Shown here: positions 1 to 8,333 of the stretch, piece after piece
Layout: each line of letters opens with the position of its first letter
Position numbering within the stretch: position 1 is the stretch's first letter
Source of the DNA: Algoriphagus sp. PAP.12
GTDB taxonomy: Bacteria; Bacteroidota; Bacteroidia; Cytophagales; Cyclobacteriaceae
Direction: 5' to 3'
DNA: 64,000 nucleotides
Assembly (NCBI RefSeq): GCF_026652115.1
Contig: NZ_JAPPSQ010000007.1
Span: 1-64,000 of the forward strand
Notes under the pieces: generated by a model
The model's database searches: none
What the model was told of the DNA's origin: nothing
The model's input: only the letters and a program-made list of their open reading frames with translations
Made by a program: the position numbers and the translations under genes

Positions 1-26
1 TATGTAAAAAGAAGAAAGGAAATAAA

Positions 27-380
27 GTGATTCTATCGAAATTGAAAAAAGATAAACCAACTAGAAGCAAGAATAGAGTTAATCTTATTTTAAAATGCCC
101 ATCCTACGAAATAGTTAGAATTAAAGAAGATGATAATATTCCAAATGAGATTTCATCTAGAATAAGAATTTATGATCTGATTGATCATACTAGCATGGAT
201 AATCTAAGGCAAGCCGTTCATTATCTTGAAACAGAAAAGGAGGATGAAGTCACATTGGTTGTTAAGGTGAAAACAAAAAAATTAAGATGTAACTACTTGA
301 AATTTATTATTGAAAACAGAATGAGTTCTGATTATTACAATAGTTGTTTTGATGTTACTTGTGAATGGATTGTTGCCTGA
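27..380 (+). CDS. Hypothetical protein, 117 aa
   Basis: A short, charged, Lys/Asp/Glu-rich soluble protein with no signal peptide, membrane segment or family motif that I recognise. The start is GTG, preceded about 7 bases upstream by a purine-rich AAAGGA. A good hairpin terminator follows it, so it looks like a complete transcribed gene. It stands apart from the minus-strand operon to its right, on the outer side of a tRNA 3'-end scar, so it may be the last gene of an integrated element that extends left of the window. Function unknown. Confidence 0.55.
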   Translation: MILSKLKKDKPTRSKNRVNLILKCPSYEIVRIKEDDNIPNEISSRIRIYDLIDHTSMDNLRQAVHYLETEKEDEVTLVVKVKTKKLRCNYLKFIIENRMSSDYYNSCFDVTCEWIVA

Positions 381-411
381 TATAAACTATTAAAGATTAA
401 CTTGACACTTT

Positions 412-439
412 AATCCCGGGGAATTCCTCGGGATTTTTT
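412..439 (+). terminator. Rho-independent terminator of the 117-aa gene
   Basis: AATCCCG at 412-418 pairs with CGGGATT at 429-435, with a GGAATTCC palindrome in the loop, followed by a run of T. It lies 31 bases after the stop of the plus-strand gene. Confidence 0.75.
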
Positions 440-638
440 AAATAAGGATAGTGTCTAATAAATCTTTATTACTTTTTACTTTTTAGTAAGAAACACATGA
501 TTTGGAAAAATAGTAAAAAGAATTAGTAACTTGTCTTACTCATAACGAACCAAAATAATTCAAAGGAAATGAGACTTTAAAGGTGACCTGATAATAATTT
601 ATCATTGTAACTATTTGATTGCGAGGTATTAATGTGTT

Positions 639-663
639 TAGGTTCAAATCCTATCACCCCGAC
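639..663 (+). other. tRNA-Pro-like 3' end (integration scar)
   Basis: The sequence has a T-arm (GGTTCAAATCC) followed by an acceptor 3' strand CACCCCG and discriminator A, as in bacterial tRNA-Pro. No matching CGGGGTG acceptor strand, D-arm or anticodon arm is present upstream, so this is only the 3' part of a tRNA. With a terminator directly behind it, it resembles the att duplicate left at the far end of an element integrated in tRNA-Pro. The element would lie to the left. The rest of the 381-722 gap shows nothing else that I can support. Confidence 0.55.
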
Positions 664-692
664 AAAGACAGTCCAAATGGGCTGTCTTTTTT
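664..692 (+). terminator. Terminator behind the tRNA 3' end
   Basis: AAAGACAGTCC pairs with GGGCTGTCTTT (one G-T wobble) around an AAAT loop and is followed by T residues. It is the kind of hairpin that follows tRNA genes. It also faces the end of the convergent minus-strand operon, and the stem may serve both strands. Confidence 0.75.
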
Positions 693-722
693 GATTTAAA
701 AAAGAGAAGGTTTTTCTTTTTT

Positions 723-1793
723 TCAAAACCTTAAATCGGCTTTTACCCCTAATGCCGTTTCTATCTCCTTTGTTAATTCCTCCAATACCTGAATCCTTTC
801 CAAATTCCCTGACGGAAAAGAGAATAGTCCGTTTTCATTTTTGACAGCCAAGTACATTTGCTTATTCTGAAAAGAAAGAAAAATAGGACGGTCAAACTTT
901 TCTTTCAAATCAAGAATTCTCTCCATTATTGAGGTGGACAAAACATATCGAGCCTCAACTTGATCTGTGCCATAAACAATAAAATTTTCAGTGAATCGGG
1001 GATCCTCCAAAAAGACCTCCTGCTCCTCTTTAAACCTAAAGCTGGACCATCTATCCAATTTGATTCCTTGATTTCTGGAGAAAACTACCGTATGGCCTTC
1101 AAGCTTTTTTCTGAATTTTAGCCAACAAAACATCCCTCGAAATGAATAGGGGAGATTATCCTGAAGATTATTTGAAATTAGATTTTTGAACACATATTGA
1201 TAAATGACTACTATGAGATTTAAGATTGGAACCTGCCCCAAGGCTCCAATAGCTTTATTGGATAGGTTGTTTTCTATAATTCCAATGTCAGCAAGATTGA
1301 ATTCCACTTCCCTCGATCTGCTTCGCATTTGACCGAAACTATAAACAGGAACATCATTTTTAAGCCAGGCAAATAGCTTGCTGCTTTGTATCTCTTTTAT
1401 CGGGGCATTGGCTCCCTGGGTAAATTCTAAATCAGGAAATAGCTTTTGAACCATGTTTGCCATGGTTTTCAATTCTTGGGTTTTGAATTTCTGAAAGGCT
1501 CGAATGAAAAAGGAAGTGGAGAAATAGATCAATATCATCAACCCTGCAAATGGCAAGATCTGAGCATATGGATTATTTGCCGAAGGCTGAATCGAAGCTA
1601 CAAAGTCTCCGAAAGGCTCACCTAAATCTGATATATAAGGAGAAACCAGAATGGAGATCATCCACAAAATATAAATACCCGTAATCCCCCAAGTGATTTT
1701 TTGATATAGATGCGTCTTTTTTCTCTTTGACTGAATATCCTTTAATGAGTCTTGGACCTCCGTAAATGTTTCCTGAAGTAAATGCTGATCCAT
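723..1793 (-). CDS. DUF3137 membrane protein
   Basis: Two hydrophobic segments near residues 33-52 and 78-100 anchor a long cytoplasmic part. The C-terminal half carries the DUF3137 signature: an LEDPRF block, then TDQVEARY followed by a run ending in MERILDL. DUF3137 proteins are often encoded beside LemA proteins, as here; their biochemical role is not established. It is the last gene of the operon, and its ATG directly follows the stop of the DUF1266 gene (TAAATG), which suggests translational coupling. I am confident of the family, not of the function. Confidence 0.8.
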   Translation of the reverse strand: MDQHLLQETFTEVQDSLKDIQSKRKKTHLYQKITWGITGIYILWMISILVSPYISDLGEPFGDFVASIQPSANNPYAQILPFAGLMILIYFSTSFFIRAFQKFKTQELKTMANMVQKLFPDLEFTQGANAPIKEIQSSKLFAWLKNDVPVYSFGQMRSRSREVEFNLADIGIIENNLSNKAIGALGQVPILNLIVVIYQYVFKNLISNNLQDNLPYSFRGMFCWLKFRKKLEGHTVVFSRNQGIKLDRWSSFRFKEEQEVFLEDPRFTENFIVYGTDQVEARYVLSTSIMERILDLKEKFDRPIFLSFQNKQMYLAVKNENGLFSFPSGNLERIQVLEELTKEIETALGVKADLRF

Positions 1794-2603
1794 TTATGAA
1801 GGCCAGTTAATGGTGTTCCAAGGGCTGGATTGATCATTCAATACTTGTTTGTAGATGTGGCAAACCTCCTGATAATAGTTGTTATAATCCCTTTTCATAT
1901 CCAAGGCAAAACCCATTACAAAGCTTTTTCCAAAATCCTCCCAGGAACTGAAGTTTTCTATGGCCAAGCCTTTTGCAAAATCAATGACTTTCCAAGCCTC
2001 TTCCTCTGAAATAACATTACCAGTGAAAGCAATTCTTGCTTGGCCGACCAACATCGCAGCATCATATCCTGCCAATCCCAATTCCATGTCGGAATCAAAG
2101 GTGATAATCCCTTTTTCCTTCAAATCATTTAATATTTCACCTGAGCTTAATAAATCAAGATATTTTTGAGCCCGCTCGTTATTTCCAAACTTTTGATCCA
2201 TCAATTCTTCCCATTTCTCTTTGGGTTCAGATTGGATCATTTGGGTGATAAAGTCAAAATACCAGCGTCTTCCGTCTTTCATGAAATACTCAGTCAAGTT
2301 CCAGTAACCAGCTGGGGTTTCTATGCTCCAACCTTCCAAATAGGGTTGAATAGTTTTGGCATCTTTAAAGATCAAAGTGTTGGTATAGGCTCCCCACCAT
2401 TCTGATATCGGGGTATAAAGTGCGAGAGAAAAGAGCTTTTCCAGATCAATATTACTATCAGAGGAATTTTTGAATTTGGCTTTCTCAAAATCAGGTTTAT
2501 CGTATTCTTCTTTGCCGATTTTAAAATATTTGTAAGCGTAGGAGGCGATTGCCAAAGCAAGGATGACATACCCGTACCAAGGTAGATTTTCGAACATTTG
2601 CAT
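1794..2603 (-). CDS. DUF1266 domain protein
   Basis: An N-terminal hydrophobic segment (about residues 8-25) is followed by a soluble domain. The C-terminal part reads GLAGYDAAMLVGQAR, then an EEEAW motif and a SSWEDFGKSFVMG stretch, matching the DUF1266 pattern (an Asp near the start of an alpha-helical Arg/Gly segment, then SW-E-F). DUF1266 proteins such as the E. coli YbeR/YbeU group have no settled function. It lies between LemA (3 bases upstream) and DUF3137, so the three are probably made together. An alternative start two codons downstream is possible. Confidence 0.75.
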   Translation of the reverse strand: MQMFENLPWYGYVILALAIASYAYKYFKIGKEEYDKPDFEKAKFKNSSDSNIDLEKLFSLALYTPISEWWGAYTNTLIFKDAKTIQPYLEGWSIETPAGYWNLTEYFMKDGRRWYFDFITQMIQSEPKEKWEELMDQKFGNNERAQKYLDLLSSGEILNDLKEKGIITFDSDMELGLAGYDAAMLVGQARIAFTGNVISEEEAWKVIDFAKGLAIENFSSWEDFGKSFVMGFALDMKRDYNNYYQEVCHIYKQVLNDQSSPWNTINWPS

Positions 2604-2606
2604 GGT

Positions 2607-3173
2607 TTATGAATTTAAAAGTTGATCGAGGTTTACTTCTTTTTGATCGGATTTTGGGATCTCCAAAAACAGTGATTTTTCATCTTTGCGGAGCCCTGCG
2701 ATTAGGTTGGAAGGAAACATCTGGATTTGATTATTGTATTGTATCACTGCGGCATTGTATGCTCTTCGAGCTGCCGAGATTTGATCTTCCATCTCACTTA
2801 CCTCATATTGAAGATGATGGAATTGCTTGTCTGCTTTGAGATCGGGATAGTTTTCTATATTGATATTCAGTCCGCCTAGCATCTTTGTCAGCTGATTGGA
2901 AGCTTTAATTTTTTCTTTTTGGTCAGTAGCTCCTTCTATTTGGGACCTGAGTTCAGTGATTTTTAGAAGAATTTCCTTCTCATGCGCCATGTATTTTTTG
3001 ACCATAGCAGCCAAGTTTGGTACTAGGTCGAATCGCTTTTTCAAATAAATCTCAATACTCCCATAGGCTTGGGATACTTGATTCTTTTTGAAAATGATTT
3101 TGTTATTGATAATGACAGCAATAATTACAATCAAGGCCGTTATTGCTAAAAAGACCATTAGACTTGTGTTCAT
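2607..3173 (-). CDS. lemA: LemA family protein
   Basis: At 188 aa it has the usual LemA length. A single N-terminal membrane helix (residues 5-22) is followed by the characteristic KKRFDLVPNLAAMVKKYM segment, an antiparallel helical bundle and the AYNAAVIQYN motif. LemA proteins are bitopic membrane proteins whose helical domain is thought to scaffold membrane or envelope complexes; the molecular function is unknown. Neighbours downstream are DUF1266 and DUF3137, a LemA/DUF3137 pairing seen in many bacteria. Upstream is a secreted FG-GAP-like protein 19 bases away. Confidence 0.9.
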   Translation of the reverse strand: MNTSLMVFLAITALIVIIAVIINNKIIFKKNQVSQAYGSIEIYLKKRFDLVPNLAAMVKKYMAHEKEILLKITELRSQIEGATDQKEKIKASNQLTKMLGGLNINIENYPDLKADKQFHHLQYEVSEMEDQISAARRAYNAAVIQYNNQIQMFPSNLIAGLRKDEKSLFLEIPKSDQKEVNLDQLLNS

Positions 3174-3192
3174 ATCTTAAATAATTTAATTG

Positions 3193-3918
3193 TCATATGT
3201 GTAGATTTTGAAATAGCCATTTGAAAGGTTCATTCAATGATTTTATGGTTTGTAATTGAGATAATTCAAATTTTATGACTTGATTTTGGAGTACTTTCTC
3301 TTCATTTTCCTCATCACTACCGGAGGAATTTATTGTCATCTTTCTATTCTGAAAATCAATAGTATAGCTAGTTTCATTACCGGAAACCCTCTGCATATCC
3401 ACTTTTTCGAATCCTGTCAATTCAAATGCTTTGTTTTGATATTTAAATCGGTATTCATAGGATGACCAGGAAGTACATTCCCTGCATTCCCATATATAAA
3501 AATTAATTAGAAGCTCACCATTTGGGCTTATCTCAATGCCTTTAAATGGTTCATCCATCACAGGAGTATATCTATTGATGATAAAGGTGTTGGATTGCAA
3601 TATTTTTTTGAATTTCCCTTTTCGTTTTCCAAAGTAAATCCCTAATAATCTGTGATTTATATTTACTGTATCACTTTGATACCCATCATTGTACTCTATA
3701 GTTTCTTTTATAGGGCTTTGAATAGCAAAGACTACATCTTCGAGTCCATCCCCATTAAGATCTCCTCTGACTTCAGATAATAATTGCCAGCCCGATGGAA
3801 TCAATTCTTCTATACAACTTCCACTTCCAGACAATTCAGGATATCTGGATTTGCTTTGTGCAATTAGCCCATGGGCGAGGAAAAACAGCCATAAAAAGTG
3901 AGTTTTAATATTAGTCAT
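3193..3918 (-). CDS. Secreted FG-GAP-like calcium-motif protein
   Basis: A signal peptide covers about residues 1-20 (LLFFLAHGLIAQ-like end). Around residue 52 a GDLNGDGLEDVVFA segment matches the calcium-binding DxDGDGxxD loop of FG-GAP/VCBS-type repeats. The remainder is beta-rich and contains an ECREC cysteine pair. The start ATG overlaps the stop of the upstream lipoprotein gene by 4 bases. Its layout (calcium loop, then a beta domain) resembles the 376-aa lipoprotein further upstream in the operon, suggesting distant paralogy. Specific role unknown. Confidence 0.65.
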   Translation of the reverse strand: MTNIKTHFLWLFFLAHGLIAQSKSRYPELSGSGSCIEELIPSGWQLLSEVRGDLNGDGLEDVVFAIQSPIKETIEYNDGYQSDTVNINHRLLGIYFGKRKGKFKKILQSNTFIINRYTPVMDEPFKGIEISPNGELLINFYIWECRECTSWSSYEYRFKYQNKAFELTGFEKVDMQRVSGNETSYTIDFQNRKMTINSSGSDEENEEKVLQNQVIKFELSQLQTIKSLNEPFKWLFQNLHI

Positions 3919-5786
3919 GGGCTATTTGTCTTTAAAAGCAATTGATTCCCTTGATATAGATATATGGCATTGTTGATAAGGGAGCTGTTTTCTTCACCGG
4001 GTTTCAATGTCAATTGGTTTGATTTAATAGAGAAAACTAGACTGTTCCCTATCTCTTGAATATCTACTATATCGATTAGGAATTTCTCTTCCTCTGTATC
4101 TTCGATATCTAGGGTTCCTATGTGTTTTAGAATGCCTTTTTCAAGAAAAAAGACCTCTCCACCAAAAGGGTATTCAAAAGCTTTTTGGCATATAATAATG
4201 ATTCTATTGGAAGCGTCAGTTTTATAAAAATGGGGCTCAAAAAGATAGAAGTCGCCATAGCCTTGTGACTGAAAAATTATGTTGTTTAAAGAATCTAGGG
4301 CTACCAATCGATCACCCCAATTGTATTTTGATTCATCTGATGGATTATAATGCTTCCCCTTTTCGGGAATGTAATTGCCAGTTATGATTTTTTGACCATT
4401 TAATTCAAAAGCCTGGTCTACATGGAATTTGTCTAGTTGGAAGTTTTCTAGTTTCCGGGGATAAATTTGTGAATAGGATTTGGTTTCAATTTTACCCTCA
4501 ACTTCGGAATACTTCGTGCCATCAAACTTCAGGATTGAGTTTTTGATGAGATAGGTATTTTCATATTGACAATCCTCTTCCTCATCTGTATTGTTTTTTG
4601 TTTCTGTGATTTTTTTATTGACTAAAAGGTCAAAATAGCCCTTGGTTTTATCTGGACTGGAGAATACTATTTTTTCCTCTCCAACAAATTCACCATTGCA
4701 ATCGCCATCCCATTCTCCTCCGAAATCTTTAATAGAATAATTGGAAAGGATTTTTTCAAGCTTATCACCTGATTTAATGAACAGCGACAATGTTTCATTT
4801 GAATAGGGATTTACCCTTGACGATCCTAAATAATCGACACGAATTCCAAAAGCATTTTGATCGGTGGAAAGTGGATATTGGGTCGAGTCAATGCTTATTT
4901 CGAGCAATTCAATTGCATCAGAGACCCATTGATTGCTATGATTACTTTCAAAAAACTTGTGCGTTATTTTTCCGATTTGGTTGTCGAAAATTACAATATG
5001 GCTGTTGAGTTCAAAATATTGTTCCCCTTCATCGACTATTTCAGGGATGAGTAGTATTGTCTCATTCGGATTTTCGGGGTAAACCATTGTCGTGATCATA
5101 TTGGATTTTGTGTTCACCCAATCCAATTTTAGTTCAGTCAAAACATCATCAATCAGCTCAAAATCTTTAAAGAATTCATTTAGGCTTGCTGCCGCTACTT
5201 TTTCAATGGTGCCATCCCATCGGATTTCGAACTCTATTTGTTCGACTTCTTTGGTATTGCCCCAATAAATTCGGTTGACCGTAAGCATGCTTTCACTGAT
5301 TCGCGATACTACCTGTGACATGCTTTCGGCAATATCATCATAGGCTACCAATTCATGATCGATAATATTTCCATCAGCATTGTAATTGATGAGAATGCTT
5401 TCCATTTCATTTTCACCTTTTAGAAGAGTTACTACCACAGAATGAAAACTTTCCCGAATTGGCAGGGTGTATAGGTCGATTGCCTTGAAATTGGCATCTT
5501 CAAAATTGATTTCAGGGTACAGTCGATCTAATTTCAATGCCTTGACATCAATTTGTTTATAGTCCTTTTTATCGGTGAAACTGTCGAAATTGGTTTTCTC
5601 CAGTTGGGGTAGTTTTTTCTTTTTTGCAGAATCAAGCATATCAAAAAAGCCATTTTCAACACTTTGGGTCATAGCCTTTTTGGCTCCATCTATTCGCTCA
5701 ATGGCTCCTGGAGTATTATTTTCCTGACGGTTTTTAGGACCGCAGGAAAAGATTAAAAAAAACAATGCTATAAATAGTGTTTTCAT
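3915..5786 (-). CDS. Large lipoprotein, unknown function
   Basis: A 623-aa protein with a lipoprotein signal ending in FLIFSC at residues 10-15, so it is predicted to be lipidated and placed in the periplasmic or outer membrane. The mature part is acidic and beta-rich, with a DGDCNGEF stretch resembling a calcium loop and repeated short beta strands, but no enzyme motif that I recognise. It overlaps the next gene by ATGA and follows the DH-tailed lipoprotein by 18 bases. It is the largest product of the operon. Confidence 0.65.
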   Translation of the reverse strand: MKTLFIALFFLIFSCGPKNRQENNTPGAIERIDGAKKAMTQSVENGFFDMLDSAKKKKLPQLEKTNFDSFTDKKDYKQIDVKALKLDRLYPEINFEDANFKAIDLYTLPIRESFHSVVVTLLKGENEMESILINYNADGNIIDHELVAYDDIAESMSQVVSRISESMLTVNRIYWGNTKEVEQIEFEIRWDGTIEKVAAASLNEFFKDFELIDDVLTELKLDWVNTKSNMITTMVYPENPNETILLIPEIVDEGEQYFELNSHIVIFDNQIGKITHKFFESNHSNQWVSDAIELLEISIDSTQYPLSTDQNAFGIRVDYLGSSRVNPYSNETLSLFIKSGDKLEKILSNYSIKDFGGEWDGDCNGEFVGEEKIVFSSPDKTKGYFDLLVNKKITETKNNTDEEEDCQYENTYLIKNSILKFDGTKYSEVEGKIETKSYSQIYPRKLENFQLDKFHVDQAFELNGQKIITGNYIPEKGKHYNPSDESKYNWGDRLVALDSLNNIIFQSQGYGDFYLFEPHFYKTDASNRIIIICQKAFEYPFGGEVFFLEKGILKHIGTLDIEDTEEEKFLIDIVDIQEIGNSLVFSIKSNQLTLKPGEENSSLINNAIYLYQGNQLLLKTNSP

Positions 5787-5804
5787 AATGGGTTTGCATC
5801 TTTG

Positions 5805-6830
5805 TCAATAGGCGTTATCATGATCATGATCATGATCAGGATTTAAATCAATTTCATTTTCCACTAAAACCGATATTTTGGAATCGATTAATGAGATATG
5901 ATCTTGGGTGTATTCAAACAGATCGGTCTGTGTCCAAGCCCAAGATTTTGATTCCCGTAGGTTTACCTTGTCAATTTTAGATTTGACAGTAATCGTTTTT
6001 TTGAATTCATCTTTTTCGATTAGAATCTCGTCAAAAGTGCTCTGAATGGTTGCAGTATTGGGAATTGTAGGGCAGCTTTTCAGATTATCAGACGCCACGC
6101 TGTCCTTGGAAAACCACTTTCTTAAAAAGTTCAACTGGGTATCCGAACACTGATAATCCAGATTCAATGCGCTTACTATTTGGCAGTAGAGAATCCGGTT
6201 TCCATCAGAGTCCTCAGCCCATTCACATTCGTTTCCAATATTATAAGCGACATAGCCCAAAGCAGCCCTTTCCGGTTGGCTGATATTGTAAAGGAAGGAT
6301 TGATTGATGACGATAGCACTGACTGTTGCCTTGACTGATTCATCATATCTATTCACTCTTGTAAGAAATTGAATAGGGAGCTTTCCAGAAGCTATTTTTT
6401 TTGCTTCAAGGACTCGTTTCTCTTGCTTTACAATCTCTTCGTCCCCAGCCATTTGAATGCTGTCCAATTTCCATTGAATGAGGATCAAGTCTCCCTGTCT
6501 GAAATTGTAATCTTGATTTTCTGTCCAATCCCAATTGTAGACAAAAGAGAGGTTTTTACCATTTTTTTCTCCGATTAGATACCGATAATCAAAGTCATCC
6601 TGGTAGTCAATAAATTTTAGGGTGTCTGTCTGGAATCTGTTAAAAAGCTTGGGGTCAAACTGAGAGATTATGCTATCAGGTTGATTTTGCTCCTGTTGAT
6701 TTTCTAAAGTGTCCATCTTTTCATTTGCCAAACCCCCTTTAGAATCTTCAATCTCAGGGATGGTTTTCTTATGGCCACTTTGTTGGCAGGAATAGAGAAA
6801 AATAAAGGATAGGATAAACAGGTATTTCAT
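5805..6830 (-). CDS. Lipoprotein with Asp-His C-terminal tail
   Basis: The ATG at 6830 is chosen because it opens a lipoprotein signal (MKYLFILSFIFLYSC); the frame extends further upstream but that part has no signal character. The mature protein is about 325 aa, mostly charged, with several Cys and a C-terminal PDHDHDHDNAY tail encoded by three tandem ATGATC-type hexamers (5819-5838). Such a tail can bind divalent metal ions, but no metal gene is nearby. The operon neighbours lie 8 and 18 bases away. Family not recognised. Confidence 0.6.
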   Translation of the reverse strand: MKYLFILSFIFLYSCQQSGHKKTIPEIEDSKGGLANEKMDTLENQQEQNQPDSIISQFDPKLFNRFQTDTLKFIDYQDDFDYRYLIGEKNGKNLSFVYNWDWTENQDYNFRQGDLILIQWKLDSIQMAGDEEIVKQEKRVLEAKKIASGKLPIQFLTRVNRYDESVKATVSAIVINQSFLYNISQPERAALGYVAYNIGNECEWAEDSDGNRILYCQIVSALNLDYQCSDTQLNFLRKWFSKDSVASDNLKSCPTIPNTATIQSTFDEILIEKDEFKKTITVKSKIDKVNLRESKSWAWTQTDLFEYTQDHISLIDSKISVLVENEIDLNPDHDHDHDNAY

Positions 6831-6838
6831 TCTTTTTT

Positions 6839-7180
6839 TTAGATGACATCTATTACTTTTTCCAGAAAATAATGAACAATGGCTACTGATACAGTAATTG
6901 CCAATAAAACGACGATCTGAATTGTGATTTTTTGAGGGTTGTTTCTCAATTTCTTTCGGAGATAAAACACATCCAGTAATAAAAAACATGAAGCAATTAC
7001 AACTCCGATCAAAAAGCCTACATGCAACATTCCGATATCAAAAAACAAATGAAGTAAATACCAATAACCATCCTCTGATACATCATTTGGACCCAATACA
7101 ATCCTCATATATATCATTCCTAATAACAAGGATAATATGATCCAAAATAGGTAGGTCAATATGTGTTTTATGAGTGTCAA
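6839..7180 (-). CDS. Small three-TM membrane protein
   Basis: A 113-aa protein with hydrophobic segments near residues 7-27, 45-72 and 84-102 and short polar loops. No ATG is present near the N-terminus; TTG at 7180 is the best start, 18 bases after the upstream stop. It sits inside the lipoprotein-rich operon and may anchor or organise its partners (inference). No family recognised. Confidence 0.5.
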   Translation of the reverse strand: MTLIKHILTYLFWIILSLLLGMIYMRIVLGPNDVSEDGYWYLLHLFFDIGMLHVGFLIGVVIASCFLLLDVFYLRKKLRNNPQKITIQIVVLLAITVSVAIVHYFLEKVIDVI

Positions 7181-7198
7181 ATTACTTGTTTACTTTAT

Positions 7199-8329
7199 TT
7201 ACTCTTTGGTACATAATACTTCCCTTTCTGCTTCCCCAGGCATCCATTTGATCTGTTCAGAAAATAAGTCGTCGGCCATATTTAATCCTTGTTTTACATC
7301 ACAGACATAGATAAAAGCGTCTTCTTGATTGCTACTTTGGGTCTTGTAAACAGAATGGGTCAAGATCCAATTTTGGTCATCATAACTTATGTGATGATAG
7401 GCCTCTAATATTCCACCATCAGGAAATGCCGTGGTAATTACAAAACCGCCTGGCTCTGATTGTATGTCCACAATTTGGTTGCCTCCATCCTCTGAAAAAT
7501 TGATGGTTTTAAGCGCAAACTCATATCCTTCTCCCTTTTTTATAAAGAGAAAAAGTTCATCTCCTTGATATCGCGAAGCACTTACTATTTTATCAGGAAA
7601 CTTGTCGTTGTTTATATCGATATCCCTTATGAAATAGTGTTCCACATTCTCAAAATCAGATATGTTGTAGGCTTTTGATCCTTCAAAATCTATTGGATCT
7701 GGATTTTCATTGTCATCGAAAAACCCCGACTCAAAAAGCTCTTCCAATATTTCTTGTTTTGTAGGGCTGAGATAGGAGGCAAAATCGGAATCAAACTTTG
7801 GATGTGGTCCGTCGAAAAGGAAAAAAAGAACAGACTTTGCCTTGTTGGAGGATAGATTATTAATTAGCTCATACCTTTTCTCAACTTTGAGGTATTTCAA
7901 TGTAAAATCTTGAAAATAATTCACCACATCCTCTTGCCAGAACCCATTCTCCGTAATACTTAATATTTTTGATTCAAATTCTCTATACCTCTTTTGAGAC
8001 AGCAAATCAAAAAAGTAACGTATGTATGTGTAACTTTCTTCGTAAAGCTCGTTGGGTTGACCCCTTTTAATGTTCCATCCGAAATACTCGTGGAATTGTT
8101 GAAAATCAGCTGGAAATTGTTCTAAAAATTGAGTTTCGTTTTTGGACTTATAGGCCTCTTTTAGTTTTTCACTATCAAAAGTCTGATTTGAAATAAGCTG
8201 GTTGGTCTGAGAAGCTTTCTGTGATGATTCAATTACCCTTTCTTTATTTACATTACCATTCTTACAGCCTATAATCATCAGGGAGAAGGCTATCAATAAC
8301 CCAGGTCTTATGTTCTTAAGTTTTTCCAT
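7199..8329 (-). CDS. Lipoprotein with FG-GAP-like calcium loop
   Basis: A lipoprotein signal ends in LMIIGC (Cys at about residue 22). The N-terminal half is helical and charged. Near residue 240 a RDIDINNDKFPDKIV stretch matches the DxNxDxxxD calcium loop of FG-GAP-like proteins, followed by a beta domain with GYEF and NWILTHS segments. The C-terminus contains two Cys. The same order of loop and beta domain occurs in the secreted protein at 3193-3918. The gap to the upstream SH3 gene is only 4 bases. Function unknown. Confidence 0.6.
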   Translation of the reverse strand: MEKLKNIRPGLLIAFSLMIIGCKNGNVNKERVIESSQKASQTNQLISNQTFDSEKLKEAYKSKNETQFLEQFPADFQQFHEYFGWNIKRGQPNELYEESYTYIRYFFDLLSQKRYREFESKILSITENGFWQEDVVNYFQDFTLKYLKVEKRYELINNLSSNKAKSVLFFLFDGPHPKFDSDFASYLSPTKQEILEELFESGFFDDNENPDPIDFEGSKAYNISDFENVEHYFIRDIDINNDKFPDKIVSASRYQGDELFLFIKKGEGYEFALKTINFSEDGGNQIVDIQSEPGGFVITTAFPDGGILEAYHHISYDDQNWILTHSVYKTQSSNQEDAFIYVCDVKQGLNMADDLFSEQIKWMPGEAEREVLCTKE

Positions 8330-8333
8330 AAGC

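Noticed and set aside
579..662. Complete tRNA-Pro gene
   Set aside because: A weak AAGGTG could pair with the acceptor strand, but no D-arm or anticodon arm can be formed; only the 3' end is credible.
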